This document shows positions 1 to 61,700 of a stretch of 64,000 nucleotides of DNA, piece after piece. The position numbers and the translations under genes are program-made. The notes beneath the pieces are model-generated. The model was given only the letters and a program-made list of their open reading frames with translations. It ran no database searches and was not told where the DNA came from. Source of the DNA: Acanthaster planci (lineage: Eukaryota; Echinodermata; Asteroidea; Valvatida; Acanthasteridae); the NCBI RefSeq assembly GCF_001949145.1, contig NW_019091419.1, positions 643,476 to 707,475 of the forward strand, given 5' to 3'. Position 1 is the stretch's first letter, and each line of letters starts with the position of its first letter.

Positions 1-387
1 AAGAGAAAAAGTGTAAGCTGAAGATGTGCGTAACATAGCACAATATCCCCATTATTAAAGACACGTTTTCCTCTCTTCGTATACTGACATTTCCCTGTTC
101 CATTTATATGTATTCAGCATTTTTTATACATTCTCAAAAGAGTCGATGAAGAAATGCCTCGTATGTTTCCCAGAGTATCTGTTTTATGATTTCTACAAAA
201 TGACACATGAGAGATGGAGCAATTAAAACAATCCAAATAAACCTCAAGAGGTAACTCAATACACTGGGGGTAATTGAAATTGTTCCAGTCTTGTTTGAAC
301 ACTTTATATCATCGAATTTAAGACGGAAAACACAAGTTATAGGAGATTCTGTTTCTCGTTAAAGCCCTTTTTTTGGTAGTTACTGAC

Positions 388-49133
<48,746 letters not shown>

Positions 49134-50118
49134 GGTTACCACAAGCTATCAGGGTCCTACAGAAGAGAAATCCAAGGAAATCAAAAACATCCGAGGTACT
49201 GACACGATCCAAGTAAAATGTTTCTCAAAGGGAAAAATGACTTAAGGTCACTATGGTCAGCAGTTTCCAATGGTCTCTGCATTTACATTTCAGATATCGA
49301 ACTGAATAAGATTACTACAACAACTTAAAACCCAACCATGTGTCCTTACCTAAAACAGAAACTTGCTTATGGGCAACAAACCTACATGTATTTTCATCTC
49401 ACCTTCAATAACACCTCAGACTACACGTGAACAGCTTAAGGATACTACAGAAGAATTCTTGTCAACAGAGGACATTCAAGCAGATTTTTTGTCAACACTT
49501 AAAAGATTGAACGTCCACACTGACCTTGGAAAACAAGGCGTTCAAATTCATAAGGGTTTTTGTTTTTTACATTTGTTTGTACAACAATACAAAATATCCA
49601 AAATGGCCAACAGCATCCAAAAAAAGATGCCCATACACCATCTGGATTCCGATCAAAGCTTTTGGGAAAATTTGGAGAACACCAAATTCCTTGACATGAA
49701 ATCTACATTTTGGGCAGTTTACGTTTACAGTAGTAAGGTGTTTAATTCTGTGGGGATAGGTCTGGTGGGCCCATAACAGCTGGCTTTTGCATTGGGTTTG
49801 GCATACCTCAGAATAACAAAGTCCAACAGCCTCTGTGCACAAAGTCCCATATGGGTCTTTAACTTTGTGTGACTGGGGAAGGTTACATGTAGGGCCAGCA
49901 ACCCTTGGGGCGTTAGGGTTAATGAATGGTCCCTGGGCTTGTGCGCATACTACAGACTACTGCACAGCACATTTCTGTATGCAACGGCACTCGCTTGGAA
50001 CCGAGAGATACCCTGTAGTTGTGAGTCCTATTATTCGCAAGGTAAGCAGAGACTGGCTTGTATGCTGTTTGCCCAAGACCTGGTAAGACAGTAAGCTACA
50101 TCTCATTGCTTAATATTA

Positions 50119-50508
50119 ATTAACCCTAACCATCCTCCTTCAAAATCCTCCGGGTGGTTTTGGAGGGTTGAGGCTGCATGGCAAAATTGGGATGTATTGT
50201 CTCAAGGTTGTGCGTTAGACCTTGTGTTATGTTCAGCCATGAATTAACTCATGCCCATATTATCTGTGAAATCCTCTATACTTCTCCAGGATATCATTCA
50301 CACTGCCTCAACGTAATGAGAGGAATTGTTGGACGATTTATCCTAGCCAAAAGTGCCCAGTCAGTTAAGGTTCAAGTGAGCCAGTTATGGCCCTATGGTT
50401 GCAATCCATCCCAGATTTTTACACACTATGAAATAAATCCCTAGGCCACGATATGGCCAGAGGGCTTACGGACTGGTGAAGTGAAGGAATTGCTAAGGTG
50501 AGGGTTAA
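50119..50508. repeat. Element with TTAACCCTAA ends, second copy
   Basis: It begins TTAACCCTAACCATCCTCC and ends GGTGAGGGTTAA. It shares GGAGGGTTGAGG-type, GTTAGACCTTGTGTT and ACTGCCTCAACGTAATGA blocks with 32886-33245 in the same orientation. Confidence 0.65.
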
Positions 50509-50915
50509 CATTTCATTTTTATTGATGGCTCAAAGATTAAAACTGACATAATCCTCAGCACTCGTCAAAACAGACAACAGTATAACATACAGGTATGAAC
50601 TGTATGTTGTTTTATTGGCCTCTAAGTTACCTATTAATGCATACATCGAAGAAGTGAACATTCTTTTAACACAGGCCATTTTGAGGGGAAAAAGACAGTG
50701 CATGTAAAAGCCACAAATTTAAAACCAACACTGAGATGGCCAAGAAATGGTAAAAAATATGTTGAACATATTGTACACCTGTTTGAATTTTAATGCCCAC
50801 AATACACATGTTCAGGAAATATTTCCATCATTTGGCCGCATACAAATATGAAACTAATTGCATGACTCTTTACTTTAAACAGTTTTGTACATGTTAAGCC
50901 ATATCTGCACTGGGG

Positions 50916-51422
50916 NNNNNNNNNNNNNNNNNNNNNNNNNNNNNNNNNNNNNNNNNNNNNNNNNNNNNNNNNNNNNNNNNNNNNNNNNNNNNNNNNNNNN
51001 NNNNNNNNNNNNNNNNNNNNNNNNNNNNNNNNNNNNNNNNNNNNNNNNNNNNNNNNNNNNNNNNNNNNNNNNNNNNNNNNNNNNNNNNNNNNNNNNNNNN
51101 NNNNNNNNNNNNNNNNNNNNNNNNNNNNNNNNNNNNNNNNNNNNNNNNNNNNNNNNNNNNNNNNNNNNNNNNNNNNNNNNNNNNNNNNNNNNNNNNNNNN
51201 NNNNNNNNNNNNNNNNNNNNNNNNNNNNNNNNNNNNNNNNNNNNNNNNNNNNNNNNNNNNNNNNNNNNNNNNNNNNNNNNNNNNNNNNNNNNNNNNNNNN
51301 NNNNNNNNNNNNNNNNNNNNNNNNNNNNNNNNNNNNNNNNNNNNNNNNNNNNNNNNNNNNNNNNNNNNNNNNNNNNNNNNNNNNNNNNNNNNNNNNNNNN
51401 NNNNNNNNNNNNNNNNNNNNNN
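50916..51422. other. Assembly gap (507 N)
   Basis: This is a run of N upstream of the dom start exon. It ends 46 nt before the triple hairpin. Confidence 0.99.
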
Positions 51423-51468
51423 CAACATAAGCGTGCCATTGCTTAAACAAACTTTCTTTGGTCCAAAG

Positions 51469-51630
51469 TTGTAAGTTACGATGACCTAGTAAGTCATCGT
51501 AACTTACAATGAATTACCATGGGAAAAATTGCGACGAGTTCACTCGTCGCAATTTTCTTGAAATCGATTTTAGGAATCATCTTAAGTTGCGATGGATAAC
51601 CCATCGCAACTTAAGATACGATCGATCGTA
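51469..51630. repeat. Three tandem perfect hairpins plus a palindrome
   Basis: Hairpin 1 has 17-nt arms (51469-51485, 51493-51509; arm TTGTAAGTTACGATGAC). Hairpin 2 has 15-nt arms (51525-51539, 51542-51556; arm AAAATTGCGACGAGT). Hairpin 3 has 16-nt arms (51580-51595, 51601-51616; arm TCTTAAGTTGCGATGG). A 14-nt palindrome TACGATCGATCGTA follows at 51617-51630. All arms pair perfectly. It is probably a fold-back transposable element, and it lies 46 nt after an assembly gap. Confidence 0.9.
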
Positions 51631-52241
51631 GCCTTTGGTGAAATCGGCCCCTGGACATTTTGGAGGGTGGTTTTACATAGATGATGGCAAAATAAAAATA
51701 GCAAAATGTGACCATCATCTACACTTCCACTTCTGACACTGACAATTTTTATCATGACCTTTGGAAAGGTAAATGAGCTGTCAGCACGACTTGTACAGGT
51801 GCTTTGTATGCTATAACCTTCTACAATCACCTGTTTGTTGTGCTTTTTTGGTCTTACATGCAAGACACAACGTTGACATCCTCCATTATCATCTACAAAT
51901 TATGAACTGGTGGTACCTATCAAACTTCTGAAAGCATCAAAAACAACTGCAATGATTTGTGACTAAAAGAGGAACACACTGGGAAACCTGCTGATCACAC
52001 GTATGCAAATTGCCACAGTAAAACATGCAAAGTGCTTTTGCAGTGTAACCATGCAGTAGCACCTTGTGCCTGGGCCAGATGTGAGCTTTCAAAAACCACT
52101 TTTACTGAGTAGCACTGTCCACACTGGACTTTACAAAGGTAATTTTTCCTGGCCAGTTTTCCTGGGAAGTACTTGGCCCGAACCACTGAACTCAAGGCAA
52201 GCAATTTGCAAGCAATACACCCCAGGCAGTCTGCACTGACC

Positions 52242-52554
52242 TTAACCCTAATCCTACATAATACTACAAATTACTACTTATAGTAAAAAGTAGTAATCAG
52301 CACTGTTGCTTGTAAGAGGATAAGACCTTATTCTCTGAAGCCATAAAATAAAATAGATAAGATAATGTACCATACAGTGCTGTGACACTATGAATGCATG
52401 ACTTTATTGTTCTCTGTGCGAGTAACAATCGAAGTAACCTTGCCAGAAGTAGTAATTTGTCGTGCTACAGGTCCTTCAGGCTCAGGCTATTACTTAGTAT
52501 TTTGTAGTAATGAGTAGTGTAAGCCAAACAATATGGTTGGCGGTTAGGGTTTAA
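52242..52554. repeat. Element with TTAACCCTAA/TTAGGGTTTAA ends
   Basis: The ends are inverted (TTAACCCTAATCC and GGTTAGGGTTTAA). The inner arms both carry ACTACAAA/TTTGTAGT and AGTAGTAA-type sequence in opposite orientation. It is about 313 bp, probably a non-autonomous element. Confidence 0.55.
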
Positions 52555-53118
52555 GAGTGTTCATCGTCTAGGTCAGCTTCCCCTGGTCTTGGTCAATACG
52601 TCGTGTTGTTGATACGCGAGAGGGTGCTCACAAGACTTATAGCTGGAATGCACAAACCACAACTAGCCATGCTAGCAACGTCTTAGGAAGTTGGTCACCT
52701 ATCCCCCCGAAATTGGGGGAAACTCACTGCGCGTGCATTACTTAGGAATGCAGGTGCTTCCCAGTTTCTGTTCACGCACGCCCATACACGTTGAACACCT
52801 ATGATGAAAATGCGCGATAGTCTGGTACAATCTTGCACGGCATATATGGCACTGGTCGAAAAGCTGTGTTCAATTGCGAGTGCAAGGTGCTGTCTTTGCT
52901 CTGTTTTGGGCTTAAGAAATCCAAGATAATTGGTGCTACTCGAAAAATGAAAACTCTTTCCAAATCTAATTTTAATGTTGACTGTGGCAATGTTAACGAA
53001 AAGGTTGTAGCCTTGAACAAACTGTCCAAGAGCATACTTTGTTGGCTTTTCACACTAGGAAGATCTAATTTTTGCAGAAAATTGCAAGGCATCATCAAAG
53101 TGTTCAGCCACTTTTTCG

Positions 53119-53218
53119 ATACACATGTACAATATACATGTACACATACATGTACTACATGTAGGCTTACATGTGCATCATGTACATGTAAATGTACACT
53201 CACGTACACACAGGAGTC
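53119..53218. repeat. ACATGTA-rich palindromic tract
   Basis: It contains repeated ACATGTA and TACATGTA units, each self-complementary, such as CATGTACACATACATGTAC. It is simple-sequence DNA with many small palindromes. Confidence 0.7.
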
Positions 53219-54789
53219 AGGGGAATAGACAGATCATGCATGATACATTTTTCAATTGTGATACATATTCAGTGAGACAATTCAGTGCGTATCATGTATT
53301 ATGCTAATTATGTGCACGCACACAATATAGGATTGACCAACTTCCCAAGACATTACTGGTGTGGCTGGTTGTGGTTTGCATGTTCCAGCTATTCATCTTG
53401 TAAGCACCCTCTCACGTATCAATACAACATCTTGACAAAGACTAGCTTCCCCAAAAAATGTCCGGTGTGGACTGGGCTTCAGTAACTACAAATAACATAT
53501 ATTCACCAACAGCCACCTTGAACATTTCTCCTGATATGAAAATTGCAGGTGTGAATAAAAATCCCAGACACAAATTCTAAATGTATAACTAGCCTTGTTT
53601 CTTTGAGAAAAGTGATTTCCAAAGATGCCAAAAAAAAAGGAGTTACACAAACGGACAACACTTAACTTGGAGAAGATTTTACATCCTGACTCCACTTTTC
53701 TCATCATATAGGCCTATCATCTCAATAAAAGTCAGTCATTACAGAAATGCTGGACTGCCGACACGAATTCTGGACTGAGAAACATTTACCGATGTTGCTG
53801 GGAAATACTTAGAAAATTCCATAGACTTTGTACACAACTGCTGAAGTGGAGTCAGGATGCAACATTTTTTCCCTTAATTTTCACTGAAAATATTTAGCAG
53901 CCATTAGAAAGTGAAAACATGTCGTAAAAAGTACAATTTAGCTAAGAAAATTCCAAAGCATTTACTTAAAACTTTTTTCAGACGAGTCTCATAATACTAT
54001 AGCAAAAAAAGTGGGCTAGGCCCTAATGTCGAGCCTAAATTTCCAAATTTTTCACATCATCATCTTTATCCAAAACGGATTTTTTAAAAAGCATATGTAA
54101 AACTGTCATGACTGTACTAGGCCTAGGCAAATTTGGCACTGACATGGCTGACTCATCTTTGCTGAGGTTATGCAAATTTTGAAAAGCCTGTATTTAACGT
54201 ATCTTTCAGCATGTCCAAATTCACTTGACCTCTGCAATGTGCAACAAGGCATTTTCAACCTCAACCGACATGACCGAAACTCGAAGTGGAGATATGACAA
54301 TAAAATAGAGAAAAATTTAAGGAAACTTTCAACTCTTTTAACAGATACTAGGCCCCCCAACATATATTTGATGTCAGGTCATGCAAATTCTTTTCAAGAG
54401 GGGCTCACCCAAATATGATCGTGAAGATTCGATTCCGATTCTATGTGCACGAAACGGTGAATATGACGAAGTTATCACATCGGTGAAATAGCGCATGCAT
54501 GACATCACGCGGTTCTGCCCGGCACGCACGACGAGACGTGCGGGCACAAAGTGAAAATGTAGGCTACCTGCTGAACCCATGCTACGTAACCTAAGTGTAC
54601 TGTACAGTACATGTTCAGTGCATACGTGTACTTCTATTGCGAACCCTATCGCTACGTGTATTTCAACAAGACAGAGAGCTTACATTTCATCAAAGATATC
54701 GCAGCGAATTACAGCCCATCGGCGGGCTTGAACCCTCCATCCAGGTCGCTTGCACAACTACGGAGATAATTCTGCCATTTTGGCAGGTT

Positions 54790-55010
54790 ACCGAACGTTC
54801 AGAATATAAAAACTGGGGATATATCCACTTCGTCCACTGTCTGTCTCCGTTGAAACCGGTTCGTGAATATGGCGGATTTTGCTTGCGCAGCGAATCTGCA
54901 TAAATTATGTAAAATAGCCTCGCCCGTTGATGTATCGCCTTCGCTGATTGGCGGGTGATCTCCGAGGTGGCGGGAAACTCTGGAGAAGATAGAGGCTTGT
55001 ACCTCATCAG
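54790..55010 (-). promoter_or_regulatory. Candidate promoter and non-coding first exon of dom
   Basis: Reading toward dom on the minus strand there is an E2F-like TTTCCCGCC (54978-54969), an inverted CCAAT box (54951-54947) and a YY1-like ATCCGCCATATT (54876-54865), within locally CpG-richer sequence. A possible first-exon donor TTCG|GTAACC lies at 54792/54791. The known coding exon begins at an acceptor (49157), so an upstream untranslated exon must exist. Whether it is this one is inference. Confidence 0.4.
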
Positions 55011-58000
55011 TGCGGCAAAATGATACCACACAAAATGTCAACCTTTTTTTTCCTATTTCTAGAAATAAATGCAAAGATACTAGGTAGATGCCAGAAAGCT
55101 GAACAATTGTTTCTGGAATTATGACTGGGTCTTGAGACAAAAGGCAGAATAATTAATGCAAAGGCAGGGAAAATTTTACAAAGAGTCGGACCTCAATAAA
55201 GGAGGCTTATTTCAAAATAGTGTTCAATAGGCAAGGCTTTCCTCAGATTTCCAGAGAAGCGATAAATTGCATCAAGGATAAAGCTCATACAACGCTTGAA
55301 AAACACGTTTGAAAAAATCTCCCCACGTTAAGATTCCCCAAACCGCCAGCTCAGTCCATGAAAAAGGATGTCTTAAAAAGGGAAACAAATCAAATATGCA
55401 TGGTTTAAAAGTCTTTGAAATTTGAATGATTTATATTACAAATCGAAAACCACTTATTTTCGCACTCAACTCGTTTTGGCAATTATTAAGCTGACTTTTC
55501 AATTCAATTTTAACGAGAGGCACAATGATTAAACGTAGGCCTATGTAGCCTGCACTGATTTTGTCGATCCAGTCTTTAAAAAGAAGTTTAAAGAACTAAT
55601 TACACATGTGGATGCTAAGTAACAGGTTTATTTTGAGAAGAGTTTTGATCTGCAAAACAGTGGCCTGTTAATACTAAATAAACATCAAACAATGCCAAAT
55701 GAAAATTTTGTCCGTTGTAGTCTCTATGCCAAGTTGATCTGGTATCATTTGAATGTCATGCCCAGCTTTGGCTCTTGTGCTGCATAACTGCGTGTGTTCA
55801 TCAAGGTGCTTCACCTCAGTTTATCCCGTATGGTAGACATAGGCCAATCCACACATGAAAATTCTTAACTCAGTTATAACATATACAAGGCAAAATCAAA
55901 GCTCTGTTGCGGGTATTATATATTAATCGTGTCATGGGGGTGGAGGTGAGAAAGAAAGAGAAAAGCTTGGTTTTGAGTCTGGAGGGGATCCAAATTGGGA
56001 TATATTTCTGGAAATGATGTACAATTTTTTCTGATCCTCAACCCCCCAGGGGATGGTATACATCATGTTTGAAGAGTTGGCAGTTTCAATTTCCTCAAAA
56101 AATTGCCAGCCTGCCTGTCTCAGTATGGCTGATTGGGGATTGGGTACACCACGGGGGAGTGGCATGGCCCCATAAATTAAAAGAAAAAAGAGGGAAAAGG
56201 AAGACATCGTTGTCATTTTTCTCATAAAAGGCTTTTAGAATTGATCCCATCCACTGTGGTCATTCTGCTGTTGTTGAGTGCTTTGACCTCCCCCTCCACA
56301 GAAGCTGTACATGAACTCCCTTCTCAGCTACATTTACAGCCAATAACAGGGAGTTTGTATGACAAAATCATCACCCCATAACTGGAATGACTTGTGTATG
56401 CTAATGACTAGGGCAAGGCTATGTGTAGTTGTGCATGTTAAGTTGCTAGTCCTGCACAATTTACTTGAAATAGAAACCAACCAGTCCTTTCAAATTATTT
56501 CAATCAATTTGTATTGATTTTTTGTACACACCCTTCATTTGCAGGTGTACCTCTGCACTGTTTTGTGGTAATTGGCAAATACGTTTTCGTGAAGACATCT
56601 TCTTGGAGGAACAACCAAGGTGCATTTATACCCAGGAGAAGCAAGTTATAAGCCACAAGTAATGAGGTGCATCTACTTAAAGTTCTTTGAATGAGGCATC
56701 ATTTGCCATTTGCGCAAGAAATTCTCCTTGGGCAGAGCATGCGCTACCGGTTTTGCCAAGATCATCATGTGGTACTGTTTATAAAAGGAGCTGGTCCAGT
56801 GACACATCTCATCTCTCAAGTCTCCTCAGTAACTGTTTTGCCAAGACCATTCCACTCCGAACATATACATCTGCCCTTGCATACAGTGCACACCATAAAC
56901 AACGATGTCAGAACAATGAATTAAGGTAACTATAAATACATGAATATAGTTTTATTGCAATCATGTAGTGTCTAATATATGAAACCTTCAAGTGAGTTAA
57001 GAAAAAATAACTTGAATTTTCAAAAACTTTTGTTTCAATGCTGAACCGTACAAATCCAAGGGGGTAATCTTAAATAGAGTATACAATAGATTATCTTCAA
57101 ATATATCGAGGGCTATTAAAAAATGCAGTGTTTCTAGTAGAGTGCTGCTCCTGTTAATGATCTGTGACACAAGACCTTCAGGTAAAAATTGGTCAAAATT
57201 AACCAAAAGGGTTACCCCAACAAACCATTTTTGGGCTTACTTTGAATGTCTGGCATCATGGTTGTTTCTATTAGGCTGGGCCTCAATTATTTATTATGGC
57301 TTAAATAACATGCATCTGGGGAAGATTACCAGCTTGTGGCTAGCGCAACTTCCCACAGATCCATGTGTTAATCCTAGCCGCAGCCAGCTGCTTCAGACAA
57401 AGCCTTACACTAAAGCATCCAAACATCCATGTTTTCTACACAGGCCACATGGTTTAGGGCAGGCTTTTCTACCAACGAAGACCAGTGACTTCTGGTCTGG
57501 TGCCTCTGTGCCATTTTCAACAACAGTGAAGCCTCTGCACTAGGCAGCAGTCTGGAAATGATGCCAGAGCCCTCCCCTGAATCATGAGATGCATATCAGC
57601 AGTGTGTTTAGTAAGGAGAATTCAAAGCTCACAACTGCTGAAAGTTGAAACACACAACCAGTGTGCCAGATATGATTTAAAAAGTAGAAGTTGCCACTGA
57701 CTGGCTTTTCCATACATGCATCATCGAGGAGCACATTGGTGTTTTTCAAGCAGCAGACTTGACAATACTAAGCATAGTCTTTCCAGAAAGGACAGGTTAA
57801 AAACTAACTTTTAAATTGGAAATAAAAGCCAACGCCATTTTAGTGTAGCCTTCCACTCTTGGTATATAAGAAAAAATGAGAATTATTCTGGCTCACTATT
57901 CTGAGATCTTCCCACCTGCTGTTAACAAACGTTTGCACAGTACTCATTATATGTTGAATACAGGTATTTGATGTTGACCAAAACCTAATCCAAACAGAGA

Positions 58001-58500
58001 AACACTTGGGGGAAAAAACAAATGAAATAACTTCTGAATGGAGCTCTTCAGTGAAAAGATGGTGTAAATCTTTGAAAAGTTTTTTGTTATGATCCAAGAC
58101 TAGGACGTCACATATATAAAGGCACACGAAATCTGTTTACTTACACATAACAAAATGTACACGCATTTTAAAAATTTTATTTTATGATTTTTTGGGGACG
58201 AGTGAAATTACAAGAGTGAAGTAAGAAGGTATGCCTACTTGAATGTAGATTTAATTTGAAAATCGAATCAAGGAATATTGAAGTGGAATATTGAATATCC
58301 TATAACAACTTCTGATAACTAGCAAGCACCAAAACGTTTATTTCAGACCTTTCAAATTACAATATAGTCATTCTCAAGTTTGAATTCCACTGTCATAAAC
58401 TTGGAAACCATAAACTGTATTGAAAATGACTAACTTTGTCTGGCTTTTTTAGAACAGGTAAAGGATGCAGATTGTAGATGAATTTTTAAGTCCCTGGGTG
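55011..58500. other. Intergenic region between the two genes
   Basis: This is AT-rich sequence without a recognisable exon, RNA gene or named repeat. Open frames are short and lack protein-like composition. It lies between the candidate dom promoter and the 3' end of the unidentified gene. Confidence 0.5.
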
Positions 58501-58506
58501 TTTATT
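58501..58506 (-). terminator. Candidate poly(A) signal of the unidentified gene
   Basis: TTTATT on the plus strand gives AATAAA on the minus strand, about 100 nt after the stop codon at 58606. The position is plausible for a short 3' UTR. Another TTTATT lies near 58335. No cleavage site can be proven from sequence. Confidence 0.45.
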
Positions 58507-58605
58507 TAGACATGTACTCTGTCTGTCAAACAGGGTCCTCAAAAGACAGCATTTTCACTACCTGAAGTGAATTTGATGTTGATCTGGAAATAAAACCTGC
58601 ATTTC

Positions 58606-58744
58606 CTAGACTGCGTATTCTGTTCTCATCTCAGTTGGATCTTTTGGATGAAACTCTTTGGTTTTTTGCACTGTGAAGACCTGGGGGAGTGTTTCATAGT
58701 TAATCCACTTGTCCGATTTGATGTCCGCAGTAAGTTTCCTTCTC
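58606..58744 (-). CDS. Unidentified gene, last exon
   Basis: The acceptor tcctggggcag precedes GAGAAGGAAACTTACTG. The exon encodes RRKLTADIKSDKWINYETLP then QVFTVQKTKEFHPKDPTEMR and EYAV before TAG at 58606. It was found by phase and splice signals; a minus-strand AATAAA lies about 100 nt downstream. Confidence 0.78.
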
Positions 58745-61700
58745 CTGCCCCAGGAAGAAAACAAACATGATCAACGTCAAATGTGAAAGTCCCCTCCATA
58801 AGAAGTGTTACAAAAAAATTATCTCAGTTTTCATCAACTTTACGGCAGCTTAAGAGTCTAACAGCCAACATTCACACCCCAGCTCCTGCAGAAACATGTT
58901 TGGGCTCTTGCTTACATCAACTGAGATTCGATTTTGGGCACTGCGTGTAAGTGTGTGTTTCTCTTGTTCTCTTCAGCGGTTCACAATATTATTCTGTTCA
59001 TTTTGTATGTACATATATGCATGAGGTGAATGTGGCAATTAGCCAAGTTAATATTTGAGATGAATGCAACCAAAGCAAAAAGTAGTTCTTGAAATGAGCA
59101 TAAAACTAGATACAACCTAGTCCACATAGAGGTTTCTGAATTTTGCAATGTTAAACACTTAAAAAGGTCTTTTTAGCATTTAAAACAAAAATTACTCCTG
59201 TATAGGCAAGATCTTGATCTGATCTGTTAATTATATAAAACACAGGATGGCAGAATGGCTGGACTTCATTAATCAACTATTTGGAATGAGACCATGGGAG
59301 ATGGTTGCATGAATGCTTCTCAATAGCCTTCTCTCATAATTCATTGCTGAAAACCAACAACATGAAATTGATTGCGCGAAAGGGTAACAAAAATGAATCA
59401 TAAATTTTGGTGAAGGCCTACCATTTCCTGTCTTGTTCACGCTCCCGCCGCTGCTCTTTCAACTGATCTTTCAAAGTCAAGTCTAGTAGGGAAGGCCGAT
59501 TGGTCAGTCGCATCTCCTTGCCTCGTTTCATCAGGAGCTTCAAGAACCTATCCTGCAGGAACTGCCTGTGCTCGTTGAGCAGACGGCTATGCTTCACAGG
59601 CTCTTCCCAATCCACAGGAAAGGAGGAAACCATGCTCTGGCTGACAGCCCCTGCGGAAGTGAATTTGTCAGTGAATGAAATACACTGAACAGGACTGCAA
59701 TGCTGAGAGTACTGTGATCTGCACATAAAGAAACGCCTACAAATTTAGAATGTTCTTGTTGACACTAAAATGATCCTTGATGGAACACTGTGTATTTCAC
59801 CTAAACATGCGCTGTTCTCAACTGAACAACGGGTGTTTCGGATTGGAACCAGCAATGCTCTTGTCGGGACGTCTTTGGCATTTCGACTTTTGAGTTGTCC
59901 CAAATTCAGAAATCTACAGTTAGAACCCACTGAAAGGACTTAAACATGTATGTCCCATGCTTGCGCACAGTTTGTGAGCATGTGTCTTGGGGCTCCTTTG
60001 ACTGATGTGCAAACAGCATAACTCTAAATTTATGAATGCACGTGACATCAGAACAAGAGAGGTATGTATCAACTCGCTGCTTCTAGCTGAGACTGCTGAA
60101 TTGTGTACAACCTCACCATCCATTTGGCATGGGTGGAAAAGTCTACAGACAGATTGGTGCATGCTTTGTATGTACACGTACATTTATATGGATGCGCAAA
60201 GCAAACTTACTATTGGCTTCAGTTCTCTTGGCAAGTATTTCTTGCAATGCCACGCTGTTAACTGCCTGACTGTTTGTTCTCAGTAGTGCTGAATTGGCAG
60301 ACCCCTTTGGAGCGCTCTCTTGTTTTGCACTGGACGTTTTCTGCTTTCCTTTGAGTCCAGTTAAAAGTCCTGTTTTTTTGGCTCGCTGCGGCCGCGGCCC
60401 CGGCCACCGCAGTTTTCGTCTATGTCTTATCAGTCCATCGCGATGACAGATATAATGCAAGGGTGTAACTTCACTGGGGTTGGTGTTGGCAGGTATCTGT
60501 TTTGAGTTCTGAGGAGTGGCAGCAATACTCTGATCTGTTTCATTCTTCTTTTCTCCTGTGGTTTGTTTCGCTTGGCGCGACGTTTTTGTGTTAATTCTCA
60601 GTAGTCTATCATCACTTCCATGGCATGCACTGACTTGTCTGGATTTTTCATGTTTGGATGCATGGCTCCTTTTAGCTAATTTCTTCACAACCTTCTCCTG
60701 TTCTTTGAATTTCCCTACGTCAGTGATAACTGTTTTCTGGCTTGACACTCTGGTTTTAGTTCTAGACAGTCCATCTTGAGATTGCCTTGCCTTTCGAAGC
60801 CTCAGACTGCAGACTGGTGTCTGCGGCAATGGGGAGCCCACATTACATGTATCTTCAATAACACTTTCTTCCTCATCGTCTTCAACATTTATGATGTCAC
60901 TTTCAAGATCCTGTTCACAGCCATGAACACAAGCACCCAAATTTTCATTGTTGACGTCTGCATCTCTGCTGTTCTGCTGCTCCTCCTTGGAACAGCTAAC
61001 ACTCATATGTTTAGCAGTATTGCTCCCATTTTTTTGGTCCACAAGGCTATAAACCCATGAGCCATTTTCATCCATCTCACTGCTACGAACATTTCCGTCA
61101 CTTTCATGACCGCTGTCACTAAGCTTGCCATTTTCACTGCCGTCGCCATCATCACGACTTGTGATACCATCATCAGACAAGCAGTCACAAACATCAAAAT
61201 CGAGGCTGTTTGCACCATCATCACCAGCTTCCCCAAGATGCCCATTATTACCTTCAGCACCTGTATCGCTACTCCCAACTGCCTTCAAATTATTACTATA
61301 ATGTCTGGCAGTGCTTTCATCATCTCTACCAACATCTTCTTCCTCTGAACTCCAGTCATTGTGGTCACTGTCTTGATCATTCTTTTCACCATCATCACTG
61401 GATTCAGGATTATTGATGAACCTGCCACCATCAGGTTCATCAACAGCATCGTCATCTGTAATGCAACCCTGATTGCCAAGACCACTGCCATCAGCCCCGT
61501 CACTGCAACAATCTTCATCAACGTCTTTATCCCAATCCTTTTGAAGGAAGTCCAGACTGGCTGCCCTTGCAGTGGCAATACTGGGGTCAGTCTCATCACT
61601 GCTAGAGAAAAGACGCTGCATCCTGTCAGGTTCTTTCCTCCTCTCGAATCTCCTATCACGATTGGAAATGAGCCTTATGAACCCAAAAGGCGATGGAGGG

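Larger units (their letters stand above)
49157..54789 (-). other. Probable first intron of dom, with gap and repeats
   Basis: I see no coding exon here. It contains an element with TTAACCCTAA-type ends (50119-50508), an assembly gap (50916-51422), the triple hairpin (51469-51630), another inverted-repeat element (52242-52554) and an ACATGTA-rich tract (53119-53218). Open frames here have no recognisable product. Confidence 0.5.

Noticed and set aside
50790-51450. Long frames crossing the N run
   Set aside because: They are artefacts of undefined bases.
51469-51630. The hairpin cluster as a CRISPR array or bacterial terminator
   Set aside because: The units are inverted rather than direct repeats, there are no spacers, and the genome is animal.
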